NCBI GenBank assembly: GCA_965228125.1
Contig: OZ245791.1
Location: 1,860,001-1,924,000 of the forward strand
Direction: 5' to 3'
DNA length: 64,000 nt
From: GWF2-38-69 sp965228125
GTDB lineage: Bacteria; Verrucomicrobiota; Lentisphaeria; Victivallales; GWF2-38-69
The stretch's first letter is position 1. Each line of letters opens with the position of its first letter. The notes under the pieces were generated by a model. The model saw nothing but the letters and a program-made list of their open reading frames with translations. It did no database searches and was not told where the DNA came from. A program made the position numbers and the translations under genes. Below, piece by piece: positions 27,241 through 35,743 of this stretch.

Positions 27241-27261
27241 ACTTGCCTCCTTCTCTTTAAA

Positions 27262-27825
27262 TTAAAGTTCTTCTTTGAAATACCGTTTTAGCAAACCTGC
27301 AAATTGCTGCCCATGGCGAGCTTCATCCTTGCACATTTCATGAACTGTATCGTGAATTGCATCAAGATTGAGCTGTTTAGCTTTAGTTGCAATATCTTTC
27401 TTTCCTTTACAGGCACCATTTTCCGCCATTACTCTGGCCTTAAGATTAGCTTTTGTGTCAGCTTCAAGGACTTCTCCCAGGAGTTCAGCAAATTTCGAGG
27501 CATGTTCGGCTTCTTCCCATGCGATTCTCTTATATGCTTCGGCTATTTCAGGATAACCTTCTCTGGCAGCCTGCCTGCTCATCGCAAGATACATTCCGAC
27601 TTCTGTACATTCGCCCGTAAAATTGGCGCGCAGTCCGTCAAGAATTTCCTGATCTACTCCTTTGGCTACACCAACTTTGTGTTCATCAGCCCAAATGAGG
27701 CTTCCACAGCCGCAGGCAGTTTGTTCTGTAAATTTTTCTTTTGGAGCTCCGCATTGTGGGCATTTCGCAGGTGCTTCGCTTCCTTCATGTACATAACCAC
27801 AAATGGAACATATAAATTTTTTCAT
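27262..27825 (-). CDS. rbr: Reverse rubrerythrin (NADH peroxidase type)
   Basis: A peroxide-scavenging diiron protein of 187 residues in which the rubredoxin domain comes first. The N-terminal rubredoxin knuckles are C6/C9 in CSICGYVHEG and C22/C25 in CPQCGAPKEKF. The ferritin-like four-helix domain (about 50-187) carries the diiron ligands in FTGECTEVGMYLAM, AWEEAEHASKFAEL, MAENGACKG and EARHGQQFAGL. This order is known from clostridial reverse rubrerythrins that reduce H2O2 with NADH through rubredoxin. It starts 32 bases after the ferritin stop and ends 21 bases before the rubredoxin ATG, so the three look like one operon. Confidence 0.95.
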   Translation of the reverse strand: MKKFICSICGYVHEGSEAPAKCPQCGAPKEKFTEQTACGCGSLIWADEHKVGVAKGVDQEILDGLRANFTGECTEVGMYLAMSRQAAREGYPEIAEAYKRIAWEEAEHASKFAELLGEVLEADTKANLKARVMAENGACKGKKDIATKAKQLNLDAIHDTVHEMCKDEARHGQQFAGLLKRYFKEEL

Positions 27826-27857
27826 AATTTTCTTCTCCTTTTTAGTTTTAAGTATTA

Positions 27858-28382
27858 TTAGGGTTGTTTTTGAGCACTCGGAGCATTTGGATCGACAAAC
27901 ACTCTCTGCGCAAGCTCTCTATCGAACATTAATAAAGCCTGAGGGGAATTATCAGCAAATTTTAGCTGTTGATAAATACCCAAAACTGTAGCTTCTTCTT
28001 CAACTTGTTCATTCAAGTACCATTGAATGTGAGCATTAGTGGTATGATCCTTTTCTTTGAGAGCCAACTCCACAATCTCATGCATCCTTGATGTAACAAT
28101 TTGTTCATGTTCATGCGAATGTTTGAAAACTTCTGCAGGAGAATCCCATTCATGAGGAGGTTTTGCTATAGCTTCGAAAACTGCTTTTCCGCCTCTTTCT
28201 GTGAGATAATTATAAAGTTTCAAACTATGCGCAAGTTCTTCTCTTACCTGAATTTCCATCCAATGCGCAAAGCCATTTAAATTCAATGACCTGAAATACG
28301 ATGCCATGGACATATAGATATACGAAGAATATAGCTCAAAATTCATCTGATCATTTAAAGATTTTTCTACTTTGGGGTTCAT
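27858..28382 (-). CDS. ftnA: Ferritin (bacterial FtnA type)
   Basis: A 174-residue non-haem ferritin that oxidises and stores iron in a 24-mer shell. Ferroxidase-site residues are visible: Glu in NFELYSSYIYMSMASYF (helix A), ExxH in REELAHSLKLYNYL (helix B), and Glu/Gln in the NEQVEEEATVLGIYQQL region (helix C/D). Length and the LNDQMNFELYSS start are typical of FtnA. It is the first gene of the oxygen-defence operon and sits behind a consensus -35 promoter overlapped by a palindrome. Storing ferrous iron together with peroxide removal limits Fenton chemistry, which explains the neighbourhood. Confidence 0.95.
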   Translation of the reverse strand: MNPKVEKSLNDQMNFELYSSYIYMSMASYFRSLNLNGFAHWMEIQVREELAHSLKLYNYLTERGGKAVFEAIAKPPHEWDSPAEVFKHSHEHEQIVTSRMHEIVELALKEKDHTTNAHIQWYLNEQVEEEATVLGIYQQLKFADNSPQALLMFDRELAQRVFVDPNAPSAQKQP

Positions 28383-28431
28383 TAAAGACCTCCTAATGTT
28401 GCATTATTAATATCTTGTGAAAGACACTATT

Positions 28432-28459
28432 ACAGTATCATAATAATGATCATTGTCAA
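28432..28459 (-). promoter_or_regulatory. Ferritin-operon promoter overlapped by a Fur/PerR-like palindrome
   Basis: On the minus strand TTGACA (28459-28454), a 16-base spacer and TACTGT (28437-28432) form a promoter about 50 bases before the ferritin ATG. The spacer contains the perfect palindrome AATGATCATT (28445-28454) within a run of Fur-like hexamers (CATAAT, AATGAT, CATTGT). Regulation by a Fur-family repressor is inferred from this match alone. Confidence 0.45.
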
Positions 28460-28477
28460 GTTTTAAAACAGACTTCG

Positions 28478-29320
28478 TTATTTTATCTTCAATTCCGAGA
28501 AAGCTTTTACTATTTCCGGAATTAATTTATGGATTTGCGGCATTGTGGCATCAAGTGTCTCGACAACTTCCTTGTGAGTCAGGGGGACAGGGCTTATTCC
28601 TGCTGCATAGTTTGTAATACATGAAATAGCCGCTACTTTCAATCCCATTGAGTTGGCAACGATAGCTTCAGGAACAGTTGACATTCCTACGGCATCTGCC
28701 CCAATGGCTTTGTAGAATTTTATTTCAGGAGGAGTTTCATAACTTGGGCCTGAAGCAGCCACATAGACGCCCTTTTTAACCTTCACTTTAGCTTTCTTGG
28801 CACAAGCATCCATGACTTTAATTAGATTCAGGTCATAGGTAGTTGATTGATCTGGAAATCTTGGGCCGAGTTCAGGATAGTGAGGCCCCATTAAAGGATT
28901 AGCACCAATTTGGTTAATATGTCCATTGATAATCATAAGATCACCTGGCGCATATTTAATGCCGCCGGCAGCATTGCTCAAGAAAAGAATCTTTGCTCCG
29001 CTCTTTTTCGTTATATATGCAGGAATAAGAACCGGAGTCCAGCCTTCTCCTTCGTAATAATGTCTTCTTCCCTGAAACACGAAAAATTCTTTTCCCTTTA
29101 TTTCTACCAGAGAAAGCTTTCCTGCATGCCCTACCACACCAGTTTTTCCAAACCCGCTAATATCGCTATACGGTAATTCGGCCTTGATATTAAAAATTTT
29201 AATTGCATCGCCCCATCCTGAACCAAGAACGAAACTCCCAAACGGTTTAGCTTTCGGCCACTTCTTGTTCACATCTGCCCATGCTTTCCCCAACATTTTA
29301 ATATCAATCAATTCTGACAT
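28478..29320 (-). CDS. punA: Purine nucleoside phosphorylase
   Basis: A 280-residue trimeric-type (PNP family 2) phosphorylase that converts inosine and guanosine plus phosphate into free base and ribose 1-phosphate. Diagnostic segments are GSFVLGSGWGDA (phosphate loop), FFVFQGRRHYYEGEGWTPV, LSNAAGGI, INGHINQIGANPL with LGPRFPDQS, YVAASGPSYETPPEIKF, and VGMSTVPEAIVA with the catalytic Asn region SCITNYAAGIS. Purine salvage in the cytosol is the likely role. It lies between the ferritin operon and the kinase gene on the same strand but is separated by about 95 bases on each side. Confidence 0.94.
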   Translation of the reverse strand: MSELIDIKMLGKAWADVNKKWPKAKPFGSFVLGSGWGDAIKIFNIKAELPYSDISGFGKTGVVGHAGKLSLVEIKGKEFFVFQGRRHYYEGEGWTPVLIPAYITKKSGAKILFLSNAAGGIKYAPGDLMIINGHINQIGANPLMGPHYPELGPRFPDQSTTYDLNLIKVMDACAKKAKVKVKKGVYVAASGPSYETPPEIKFYKAIGADAVGMSTVPEAIVANSMGLKVAAISCITNYAAGISPVPLTHKEVVETLDATMPQIHKLIPEIVKAFSELKIK

Positions 29321-29418
29321 ATTGCCCTTCCTTTTTAGTGGTTAAGTAATTATCTATAAAATCGATTATATCTAATTAGTAAAGATTTAGCCAAGTACTT
29401 CCAAGCAAATTAATAAGA

Positions 29419-31260
29419 TTATTCTTGAACGCTATTGAATGTTTTTATGCCCGAAAATGGGATTCGGACCTTCTTTATTCTGCCGCTCTCGGTTATGACG
29501 TCCAAGGTTAATTGATCCTTTTTTACCTCTGATATTTTTTCGACTTCAAGTATAGAATCATCTGTTAACTCGAATGTAAAGGGGCCTTTAGGCACTCCGT
29601 CATCACCTTTTGCAATCTTCTTAAAAAGATTATATTTATAATTTTCCGCATTGGCCTCACCAGTCGCTAAGATATTGGTTTTTCCATGCTCTATTCTATT
29701 TTCCTGATTTATTTTCTTTGCTCTATTTCCTGCTATAATCGGAAAAACAACAGGGAGAATTAAACCCCCTAAAAAATAAGGGAAACGAAGTTTTTTTAAA
29801 TACTTTTCTGCTAATGAAGCAGACCAGAAAGCGCTAAAAAGAACTATAGATACTGCTAGATAACAGTATAGAATCGATAAAATCCTAACAGGAGTTCCTG
29901 AAATTTGGATTGATTCTCTGCCTGTTGCCAGGGAAAAAAGTTTGGAAGTAGAAAAATTAAGTAACCCTTCAACCTTATCATAGAGGTTAAACACAAGAAG
30001 GAAGAAAGAATAAGTTTTGAGCTCTTTTTCGTAAATCCCAAGTAGTATAAACCCTATAAGAGAAAATATTACGGCTATTCCGATAACAAATATTTTTAGT
30101 TTGATATTTTCTTCGCTGGCACTTAAGGATTTGGCAGGTTTTGCTGACTCAGCTATTTCTTCATCAGAAAGAGTATCAGGCACTGTTTTCTGTTGGTTAG
30201 AGGTTGATTTTTCAAACTCAATAACTCTCGTTAGTTCACCTCCTACCGGAATAGATGAGACATTTCCCTGTAGCATTTTTTTAGAAGTATCTGAAGTTTT
30301 TTTTACAGTTATTCTTTCTGCAGAAAGTCTCCCTTCAAGAATTGCCTGAATATTAAGAATAACAGCTTCCCACGACTGGTGCCGGTCATCTTTTTTCTTT
30401 TCCATCATTTTCATGATCAAATTATTCATGGCAGGCGACATTTTAGGATTCTTTTCAATAGGGGGTATGACTTCATCTGTGATGTGTTTAGCAAGTACGC
30501 TCATTGCTGACGGGCCTTCAAAAGGAAGGACGCCTGTACTAATATGATATAGAGTAGCTCCGAGCGAATATATGTCTGCGCGAAAATCAAGCGGTTCAGA
30601 CTTTGCCTGTTCAGGGCTAATATAATGCGGAGTTCCCACAACATCGCCATCTATGGTAAGAGAATTGTCTTCATTGATGGTTTTTGCCACGCCCAGATCC
30701 AGAAGTTTTGGAGTCGAGGACAAGTCAATGATTATATTGCCGGGCTTGATATCCCTATGAAGGATAGTAAACTCGTTCCACGCATAAGAAAGAGCTCTGG
30801 AAACACCTAGAGCTATTTTCAGAGACTCCTTCTCGCTTATAATTTTCTCTTCTGCCAGTTTCTGCTGAAGCTGTTTACCCTTGATATATGATGATGCCAG
30901 ATAGTAGATACCCTCGTAAACCCCTGCATCAAAAGCTGTAACAATATTAGGGTGATCAAGTTTTGCCGAGTGCTTAATTTCATTTATAAACCGGCTCGTA
31001 AAATTAGGGTTTCGGCTATAATCAGGATGGAGAATTTTAAGGGCTACTAACCGCCCCATCGTAGTTTGCTCTGCAAGCCACACTTCCCCCATTCCCCCAA
31101 AACCTAACCTGTTAATGAGTTTAAATCCGGCAATAACAAGGCCATTTTTTAAAGTCGAAGACGGATAAGAAGAGAATTCGATTGCGCCGCATTTTTTGCA
31201 CAGTTGGGGGGCAGAAGCGGCTTCTAATTCAAACCCGCATGATAAACACCTATATAACAT
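29419..31260 (-). CDS. Membrane-anchored Ser/Thr protein kinase with N-terminal zinc ribbon
   Basis: A Hanks-type kinase of 613 residues. A CxxC...CxxC zinc ribbon (CLSCGFELEAA and CKKCGAIEF) occupies residues about 4-28. The kinase domain (about 45-310) has the Gly loop GFGGMGEVW, VALKIL (ATP Lys), LHRDIKPGNIII (catalytic loop), DLGVAKT (DLG in place of DFG) and the activation segment GTPHYISPEQAKSEP. A Ser/Thr-rich linker follows, then about three hydrophobic segments (near 395, 470 and 495) and a cytosolic-looking C-terminal domain of about 110 residues with basic-acidic strands. The layout differs from PASTA kinases, as no extracellular repeat is present. Substrates are unknown. Confidence 0.92.
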   Translation of the reverse strand: MLYRCLSCGFELEAASAPQLCKKCGAIEFSSYPSSTLKNGLVIAGFKLINRLGFGGMGEVWLAEQTTMGRLVALKILHPDYSRNPNFTSRFINEIKHSAKLDHPNIVTAFDAGVYEGIYYLASSYIKGKQLQQKLAEEKIISEKESLKIALGVSRALSYAWNEFTILHRDIKPGNIIIDLSSTPKLLDLGVAKTINEDNSLTIDGDVVGTPHYISPEQAKSEPLDFRADIYSLGATLYHISTGVLPFEGPSAMSVLAKHITDEVIPPIEKNPKMSPAMNNLIMKMMEKKKDDRHQSWEAVILNIQAILEGRLSAERITVKKTSDTSKKMLQGNVSSIPVGGELTRVIEFEKSTSNQQKTVPDTLSDEEIAESAKPAKSLSASEENIKLKIFVIGIAVIFSLIGFILLGIYEKELKTYSFFLLVFNLYDKVEGLLNFSTSKLFSLATGRESIQISGTPVRILSILYCYLAVSIVLFSAFWSASLAEKYLKKLRFPYFLGGLILPVVFPIIAGNRAKKINQENRIEHGKTNILATGEANAENYKYNLFKKIAKGDDGVPKGPFTFELTDDSILEVEKISEVKKDQLTLDVITESGRIKKVRIPFSGIKTFNSVQE

Positions 31261-31408
31261 TTGACCCCTTATTTAATCAAAAGCCCAGTAGCAAAATTAT
31301 ATATTATAAACTTAAATTAAAAGCATGACAAAGATATGCTTCGGATTAATATTTTAGTGTAATTTAGTAAAAATTGGTATATCGCTCAACTACATTTCAT
31401 GCTTTTAT

Positions 31409-31996
31409 ATGAATAACCCAAAAGCCCTGTTAATAGTAGATGTCCAAAATGATTTCTGCGCCGGAGGGTCTTTGGCTGTACCTAAAGCAGACACGATTAT
31501 TCCTGTTTTAAATAGATATATGAAGAAATTTTGCGATAACAATCTTCCTCATTTTGCTACGCGGGATTGGCATTCTGCAAAGACATCCCACTTTAAAAAA
31601 TTCGGGGGGAAATGGCCTATCCATTGTGTACAAGATACAAAAGGCGCACAATTTCATTTCGGCTTAAAACTTCCTGTAACTACGTGCCTTTTATACAAAG
31701 GCATGGACGCCGGCAATGATAATTTTTCTGCTTTTTGCTCGGAAAATAAAGACGGAATGGCATTTAATAGCCTTTTGAATTCACTAAATGTATCAGAAAT
31801 CTATATAGGGGGTTTAGCAACCGATTACTGCATCAAGTTCACTGTCCTTGATGCATTAAAGTCAGGTTACAAGGTTAAACTCTTGATAGACGCAATTAAA
31901 GGCGTGAACATTGAACCTAAAGATTCTGAGAAAGCGATCAATGAAATGGTTGAATCAGGAGCAAACCCCATTACTTTTGAAAACCTCGACTTTTAA
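31409..31996 (+). CDS. pncA: Nicotinamidase
   Basis: A 195-residue cysteine hydrolase of the isochorismatase fold that deamidates nicotinamide to nicotinate in NAD salvage. The catalytic triad is visible: Asp in LLIVDVQNDFCAGGSL, Lys in HFKKFGGKWPIHC, and Cys in GGLATDYCIKFTVLDAL. The metal site is ATRDWHSAKTSHF (Asp, His, His). Length and the VDVQNDF start fit PncA closely. It stands at the head of a plus-strand run (pncA, YjbQ, Sel1) after a divergent intergenic region shared with the kinase. Confidence 0.94.
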   Translation: MNNPKALLIVDVQNDFCAGGSLAVPKADTIIPVLNRYMKKFCDNNLPHFATRDWHSAKTSHFKKFGGKWPIHCVQDTKGAQFHFGLKLPVTTCLLYKGMDAGNDNFSAFCSENKDGMAFNSLLNSLNVSEIYIGGLATDYCIKFTVLDALKSGYKVKLLIDAIKGVNIEPKDSEKAINEMVESGANPITFENLDF

Positions 31997-32036
31997 TATT
32001 GGCCAACAGTTTAACCAAACATAAGAGAAAAAAATT

Positions 32037-32456
32037 ATGAAAAGCTATAAAAAAGAACTTTGGTATCATGTCAATGACAGGAGAGGATTTGTCAATATCA
32101 CAACCGATGTAGAAAAATGTTTACAGGAGTCAGGAATAAAAGAAGGTTTGCTTCTTTGTAACGCCATGCATATAACGGCATCTGTTTTTATTAACGACAA
32201 TGAAAGCGGGCTTCATCATGACTACGAAAAATGGCTGGAAAAACTTGCCCCTCACGAACCCATCAGATACTATCGTCACAATTTAACAGGCGAAGATAAT
32301 GGGGACGCCCATCTGAAACGACAGATTATGGGACGAGAAGTGGTGGTGGCCGTAACTGACGGAAGGCTTGATTTTGGCCCATGGGAACAAATTTTTTATG
32401 GTGAATTTGACGGCAACAGAAATAAAAGAGTAATGGTCAAAATAATCGGCGAATAA
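32037..32456 (+). CDS. YjbQ family (UPF0047) protein
   Basis: A 139-residue YjbQ-type protein, a small trimeric fold annotated as secondary thiamine-phosphate synthase from weak activity. Typical segments are GFVNITTDVEKCL, LCNAMHITASVFINDNESGL, YRHNLTGEDNGDAHLKRQIM with conserved His residues, and LDFGPWEQIFYGEFDG. The true physiological role of the family is uncertain, and there are no thiamine genes nearby. It lies 40 bases after pncA and 10 bases before the Sel1 gene, so it is probably co-transcribed. Confidence 0.92.
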   Translation: MKSYKKELWYHVNDRRGFVNITTDVEKCLQESGIKEGLLLCNAMHITASVFINDNESGLHHDYEKWLEKLAPHEPIRYYRHNLTGEDNGDAHLKRQIMGREVVVAVTDGRLDFGPWEQIFYGEFDGNRNKRVMVKIIGE

Positions 32457-32466
32457 CATAAATTTT

Positions 32467-33735
32467 ATGCTGCTATTCAGGTATCCAAGGATTTTATTTT
32501 TAGCTTTTCTTTTTTGGGGAATAACAGCTCATTGTTATGACTCGGAAAAAGGAAGAATAAAGAAATTGAGAGATTCAGCCATCAATGGCAATTCCGAATC
32601 ATGCCTTGCTTTGGGAAATGCCTATTTTTACGGCAATGGCATATCAAGAGACTTGTATTCAGCATTCCAATGGTATTTCGAAGCAGCAGAAAAAGGTAAT
32701 CCCACGGCTCAATTTAACTTGGCCTTATGTTATGATCAGGGCATGGGAACCGAAATTAACAAGATTGAAGCCCTTCGTTGGTACAAAAAAGCATCTGATG
32801 CGGGCGTTGTTCAGGCAAAATATAACCTGGCTATGTATTATAAAGACGGAGAAAAATTCAATTCTGACGCAGGTACCGTATTATTAAATGCCGATAAACC
32901 AAAAGCCTTAAAACTTCTTCAGGAATGCAGTAATGCGTCATTTGCTCCTGCTAACAGAGAGCTTGCTAAGATTTATCTGGACGATAAAAATCCATTGAAA
33001 AACAAAGAACTGGGAACAAAACTCATATTACTGGCAGTTCAGGAAAACGACCCTGAAGCTCTGTATATGTTAGCTAAAATTCAACTCGAAAACGGAACAC
33101 CTCTAAAAGAAGTGTTCCCTTACATAAAAACCGCGGCTGAAAATAACATTGTTGATTCTTTTGAGACTGTAGGCGTCTGCTATGAGACAGGAACTGGGGT
33201 TAACCAAGACAAAGAGAAAGCTTTTGAATACTATAAGATGGCGGCAGAAAACAATATAGTATCAGCTCAAGTCAGGCTTGGAGAATATTATTTAAACGGG
33301 ATTATAGTCAAAACAAATATTTGGAACTCAAAATATTGGTTTCAGAAGGCCGCAGAGCAAAATGACCCTTATGCGCTTTTTATGCTTGGCTCTTTTGCCG
33401 AACAGGGAATAGGCGAAACAATAGATGAGAAAAAGGCATTAAAATATTTTATGAAATCGGCGCAGTTGGGATTTCCCAAAGCCCAATATAATCTTGCAAT
33501 GTACTATGCTAATGACAAAGAGAGCCAGGATGAAGATCCTGGCATGGCCTATCTATGGCTCCGAAAAGCTGCACTGCAGGACGATCCGAAGGCTCAAAAA
33601 GAGCTGGGGTTTTACTGTATAATGGGGCAAGGGACAAAACAGAACTACAATTACGGCCTCAACTGGCTCTCGTTATCAAGCAAAAGCGGAGAAACAGAGG
33701 CCGAATCGTTCATGGAGAGTATTCAGATGAACTAA
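32467..33735 (+). CDS. Secreted Sel1-repeat (TPR-like) protein
   Basis: A 422-residue protein with a signal peptide (ILFLAFLFWGITAHC) and about ten Sel1-like repeats of about 36 residues. Clear copies include ALGNAYFYGNGISRDLYSAF, AQFNLALCYDQGMGTEINKI, AQVRLGEYYLNGIIV and AQYNLAMYYANDKES. Such alpha-solenoids scaffold protein-protein contacts, here in the periplasm. The Cys at the end of the signal region lacks a convincing lipobox. The partner is unknown. It converges on citrate synthase with a 7-base gap and no terminator visible between. Confidence 0.92.
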   Translation: MLLFRYPRILFLAFLFWGITAHCYDSEKGRIKKLRDSAINGNSESCLALGNAYFYGNGISRDLYSAFQWYFEAAEKGNPTAQFNLALCYDQGMGTEINKIEALRWYKKASDAGVVQAKYNLAMYYKDGEKFNSDAGTVLLNADKPKALKLLQECSNASFAPANRELAKIYLDDKNPLKNKELGTKLILLAVQENDPEALYMLAKIQLENGTPLKEVFPYIKTAAENNIVDSFETVGVCYETGTGVNQDKEKAFEYYKMAAENNIVSAQVRLGEYYLNGIIVKTNIWNSKYWFQKAAEQNDPYALFMLGSFAEQGIGETIDEKKALKYFMKSAQLGFPKAQYNLAMYYANDKESQDEDPGMAYLWLRKAALQDDPKAQKELGFYCIMGQGTKQNYNYGLNWLSLSSKSGETEAESFMESIQMN

Positions 33736-33742
33736 GAATATC

Positions 33743-35032
33743 TCAATCTCTTACAACATGCCTCAACGGATGCCCAATGTATATCTGTCTGGGCCTTACT
33801 ATTTTTTTATCGAAACTATTAATCATTTCTCGCCACTGGGCAATCCATCCCGGAAGCCTGGCAATTGCAAACATAACAGTAAACATATCGGTTGGGATTC
33901 CGATGGCTTTGTAGATAATTCCACTGTAAAAATCTACATTAGGATAAAGGTTTCTGGCAATGAAATATTCGTCGTTCAGAGCAATCTCTTCAAGTTTCAT
34001 AGCAATTTCCAAAAGAGGGTCATCGGAATTGAGGCTTTCCAGGAGCGAGTGACACTCCTTTTTCAAAATAGTTGCTCTGGGATCAAATGTTTTATAAATC
34101 CTGTGTCCAAATCCCATTAACTTGAATTTGTTGCTTTTATCTTTTGCCAAATCAACATATTTTTTATAATTTCCGCCATCTCTGTGTATTGTAGAAAGCA
34201 TATCAACTACTGCCTGATTAGCGCCACCGTGAAGCGGACCCGACAATGCATTTACTCCTGCAGATATAGTAGCATACAAATTAACCTGAGCACTTCCGAT
34301 TACTCTCACTGCTGTGGTAGAGCAATTTTGCTCATGGTCAGCATGAATTATAAGCAGCTTGTTTAAAACAGAAACAACATCTTCTTCTATATCATAAGGC
34401 TTAACAGGTGAGTCAAACATCATATTCAGGAAATTTGCACAAAAAGGCAAATCATACCTAGGATAAACCATGGGTTCGCCTATAGAATTCTTGTACGAAA
34501 ACGCCGCGATTGTTCTAAACACAGAAATCAAAAACGCCGAAGTTTTAAAAATATCATGTTCGACTGACTCAGAGTCAACGTGCGGATAAAAAGTAGAAAG
34601 AGCATTTATCATGGTTGACAAGATATGCATAGGATGGGAATGATGGGGGAAATGATCAAAAAAATGATGCATGCTCTCATGAAGCAATGAGCTCTCATTA
34701 AGAATAGCAGAAAATTTCTTGTATTCGTCTTTATTAGGGACTTTGTCATGCAATAACAAATAAGCTGTTTCGACAAAACTGCATTTTTCTATAAGCTCTT
34801 CAATAGGAATCCCTCTGTGCCTAAGAATCCCTTTTTCGCCGTCAATATATGTAATGGTACTCGCACATGCCCCTGTATTCACAAACCCTGAATCCAAAGT
34901 AATGTAGCCCGTCTTGCTTCTAAGCCCGGAAATGTCTATAGCCTTTTCATTTTCTGTGCCGGTTATTATAGGAAATTTATAACTTTTCCCATCTATAATA
35001 AGCTCTGCATAAGTCGTATTGTTTCTTCCCAC
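33743..35032 (-). CDS. gltA: Citrate synthase
   Basis: A 429-residue type II citrate synthase that condenses oxaloacetate with acetyl-CoA. Active-site segments are visible: HADHEQNCSTTAVRVIGS (first catalytic His), SGPLHGGANQAVVDML (second His), and GFGHRIYKTFDPRA (Arg/His and catalytic Asp). The N-terminal beta domain (ELIIDGKSYKFPIITGTENE) is as in hexameric NADH-sensitive Gram-negative enzymes. In an anaerobe this probably feeds 2-oxoglutarate and glutamate synthesis rather than a full cycle; no other cycle enzyme is in the window. Confidence 0.96.
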   Translation of the reverse strand: MGRNNTTYAELIIDGKSYKFPIITGTENEKAIDISGLRSKTGYITLDSGFVNTGACASTITYIDGEKGILRHRGIPIEELIEKCSFVETAYLLLHDKVPNKDEYKKFSAILNESSLLHESMHHFFDHFPHHSHPMHILSTMINALSTFYPHVDSESVEHDIFKTSAFLISVFRTIAAFSYKNSIGEPMVYPRYDLPFCANFLNMMFDSPVKPYDIEEDVVSVLNKLLIIHADHEQNCSTTAVRVIGSAQVNLYATISAGVNALSGPLHGGANQAVVDMLSTIHRDGGNYKKYVDLAKDKSNKFKLMGFGHRIYKTFDPRATILKKECHSLLESLNSDDPLLEIAMKLEEIALNDEYFIARNLYPNVDFYSGIIYKAIGIPTDMFTVMFAIARLPGWIAQWREMINSFDKKIVRPRQIYIGHPLRHVVRD

Positions 35033-35126
35033 TTTCTGTATTCCTTGTTCAAAATAGTTCTTTTTAGAAAGATAAATTTGGCTAATTATAACAAAGAATA
35101 CTCCTAAAAACCAAATTGTACTAAAT

Positions 35127-35738
35127 TTATTTTAAAACTTTTTCTATATCATCGGAAGATATGACACCTTCACGAAGAATTTTTATATTTTCTCCTTCTA
35201 TTTTTATAACTGTGGAAGCTAAGGAGTTTTTCGGCAACCCTCCACCGTCTATGGCAAGAATTGGTTCAATTTTGAGAGAATTAAGAGTATCATATGCGCT
35301 CAAAGCAGGCGCTTCTCCTGATATATTTGCACTCGTTGCTGCAAGAGGAGAATTTAACTTTTTAAGAAGGCTAAGAACAAACAAATGTTCAGGGATTCTA
35401 AACCCTACCGCAGTTTTGTTGTCAACACATGGAACAATAATAGTGATTGGCCCCGGGCAAAAAGCATTTGCCAACTTTATTGCGATATGATTCAAACAAC
35501 AGCCATATTTTATAGCCATATCGATACTGGCAACCAGCATTTGAAAAGGTTTTTCTTCAGGTCTTGTTTTAGCTTTGTATATTAATTTTTTTGATTCAAT
35601 GTCGTCCCAAAGACACGCTAATCCATAAACGGTTTCTGTAGGAATTAGCACGAAACCTTTTTTGGAGCGAAGAGCCGAAACTGATACTTCTACTGCATTA
35701 TCAAAATTTATGTCCTTTAGCCTAATGATATTTTCCAT
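35127..35738 (-). CDS. tsaC: L-threonylcarbamoyladenylate synthase (TsaC/Sua5 family)
   Basis: A 203-residue YrdC-domain enzyme that makes threonylcarbamoyl-AMP for the t6A modification of ANN-decoding tRNAs. Typical segments are PTETVYGLACLWDD, KTRPEEKPFQMLV, and the nucleotide-binding LAATSANISGEAP. The length matches the short TsaC form rather than Sua5, which carries an extra domain. It begins 5 bases after the stop of the shikimate-kinase-like gene, suggesting one transcript. Confidence 0.93.
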   Translation of the reverse strand: MENIIRLKDINFDNAVEVSVSALRSKKGFVLIPTETVYGLACLWDDIESKKLIYKAKTRPEEKPFQMLVASIDMAIKYGCCLNHIAIKLANAFCPGPITIIVPCVDNKTAVGFRIPEHLFVLSLLKKLNSPLAATSANISGEAPALSAYDTLNSLKIEPILAIDGGGLPKNSLASTVIKIEGENIKILREGVISSDDIEKVLK

Positions 35739-35743
35739 AAAAA

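Noticed and set aside
27304..27861. 185-codon plus-strand frame over the rubrerythrin gene
   Set aside because: It is the antisense of a clear reverse rubrerythrin; its Phe/Ser-rich composition is typical of such shadows.
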